32,827 bases of DNA from RGIG9060 sp045645985. GTDB taxonomy: Bacteria; Spirochaetota; Spirochaetia; Treponematales; Treponemataceae. Every line of letters begins with the position of its first letter. The stretch's first letter is position 1. The notes under the pieces are model-generated. The model worked only from the letters and a program-made list of their open reading frames with translations, was not told where the DNA came from and did no database searches. Below are positions 32,556 through 32,827 of the stretch, piece by piece. The stretch is from positions 1 through 32,827 of the forward strand of contig JAZRJV010000027.1 of the NCBI GenBank assembly GCA_045645985.1, in the 5' to 3' direction. The position numbers and the translations under genes are program-made.

Positions 32556-32827
32556 GTTTAAATTATTTTTGCAAAATTGTGAAGAGTCCCTTGAAATTTG
32601 CGTAAAAGTGATTAATATTAATGTTGATAAAGAAAATCCTGTTTTAACTCGTTGCGAAGCGCTAAAAGAATATTCAGAGTTCATGCAGCAAGTTCGCTTT
32701 AATGTTGAAAACAAAATTCCTGAGGCACTTACAGTCGCAATCAAGCAATCGATAAAACAAGGCTTTCTTTCAGAATATCTTAGCCGAAAATCCACGGAGG
32801 TTGAAAACATGTTACTAACAGAATACG

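Larger units (their letters stand above)
32043..32827 (+). pseudogene. Rpn-family (PD-(D/E)XK nuclease/transposase) gene, interrupted, runs off the right edge
   Basis: The ATG at 32043 follows GGAG; the upstream in-frame GTG at 32013 is unlikely. Residues 1-84 match the Rpn family N-terminus: YKDSVFVDLFAHD, ENFISLYNALHGTNL, and the nuclease core DVAMLVDGKIVVMIEH. The frame then stops at TAA (32295-32297), inside a palindrome, at the point where the family continues with the catalytic Gln (IEHQ). Family sequence resumes near 32578 in another frame: CEESLEICVKVININ, EYSEFMQQVR, FLSEYLSRKSTEVENMLLTEY, to the window end. About 280 bases of palindromic, non-family sequence replace roughly 55-70 expected residues. 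Rpn proteins are recombination-promoting DNases or transposase-like proteins. The copy should be inactive. Confidence 0.75.

Noticed and set aside
32391..32810. Minus-strand open frame of 139 codons
   Set aside because: It is antisense to the C-terminal Rpn fragment and to palindrome copy B; no recognisable protein.

Overview
The window comes from a low-GC spirochaete, most likely a Treponema. Evidence for this: a 12-gene block linking release factor 2, a PEGA-domain protein, ftsY, Lol-type transporter genes and mcsA-mcsB-clpC; a fusA-uvrA-lptD-phoH-pgpH-ybeY-corC block; an LptD-like barrel protein; and a formylglycine-enzyme-fold lipoprotein like the variable lipoproteins of treponemal diversity-generating retroelements (DGRs). 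I cannot name the species. Nearly all genes lie on the minus strand. The exceptions are a small FN3/TPR-type secreted protein at 14437 and a broken Rpn-family gene at the right end.

Layout, left to right. 1-490 has no gene; it holds an unassigned GC-richer stretch, a GTTA-loop hairpin and a 188-bp palindromic element. 491-14373 (minus) reads as one long transcription unit, in transcription order: Cas2-like small protein, prfB (with the programmed +1 frameshift), PEGA protein, ftsY, secreted unknown, Lol permease, LolD, Lol permease, mcsA, mcsB, clpC, avtA. It couples translation termination, membrane targeting, lipoprotein export and protein quality control. A divergent promoter region separates it from the plus-strand gene at 14437. 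15424-21465 (minus) holds phoH, pgpH, ybeY, corC and a TPR protein (RNA maturation, c-di-AMP turnover, envelope). 21499-29971 (minus) holds fusA, uvrA and lptD.

The right end, 29972-32827, is accessory in character. It has a long fusA leader with a possible leader peptide and attenuator hairpin, a dense run of perfect palindromes, a lipoprotein whose 3' end carries the signature of a DGR variable region, and an Rpn nuclease/transposase-family pseudogene interrupted by palindromes.

The strongest leads are: (1) the DGR-type variable region at about 30582-30701 with no reverse transcriptase in the window; (2) two copies of a palindromic element that keep their fold while the stem sequence differs, at 291-478 and 32451-32555; (3) a family of hairpins with unrelated stems but a constant GTTA loop, two of them followed directly by the same 10-mer; (4) an orphan Cas2-like protein heading a housekeeping operon; (5) an McsB whose catalytic and ATP-binding residues look lost. 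All calls were made by reading the sequence; no database search was run.
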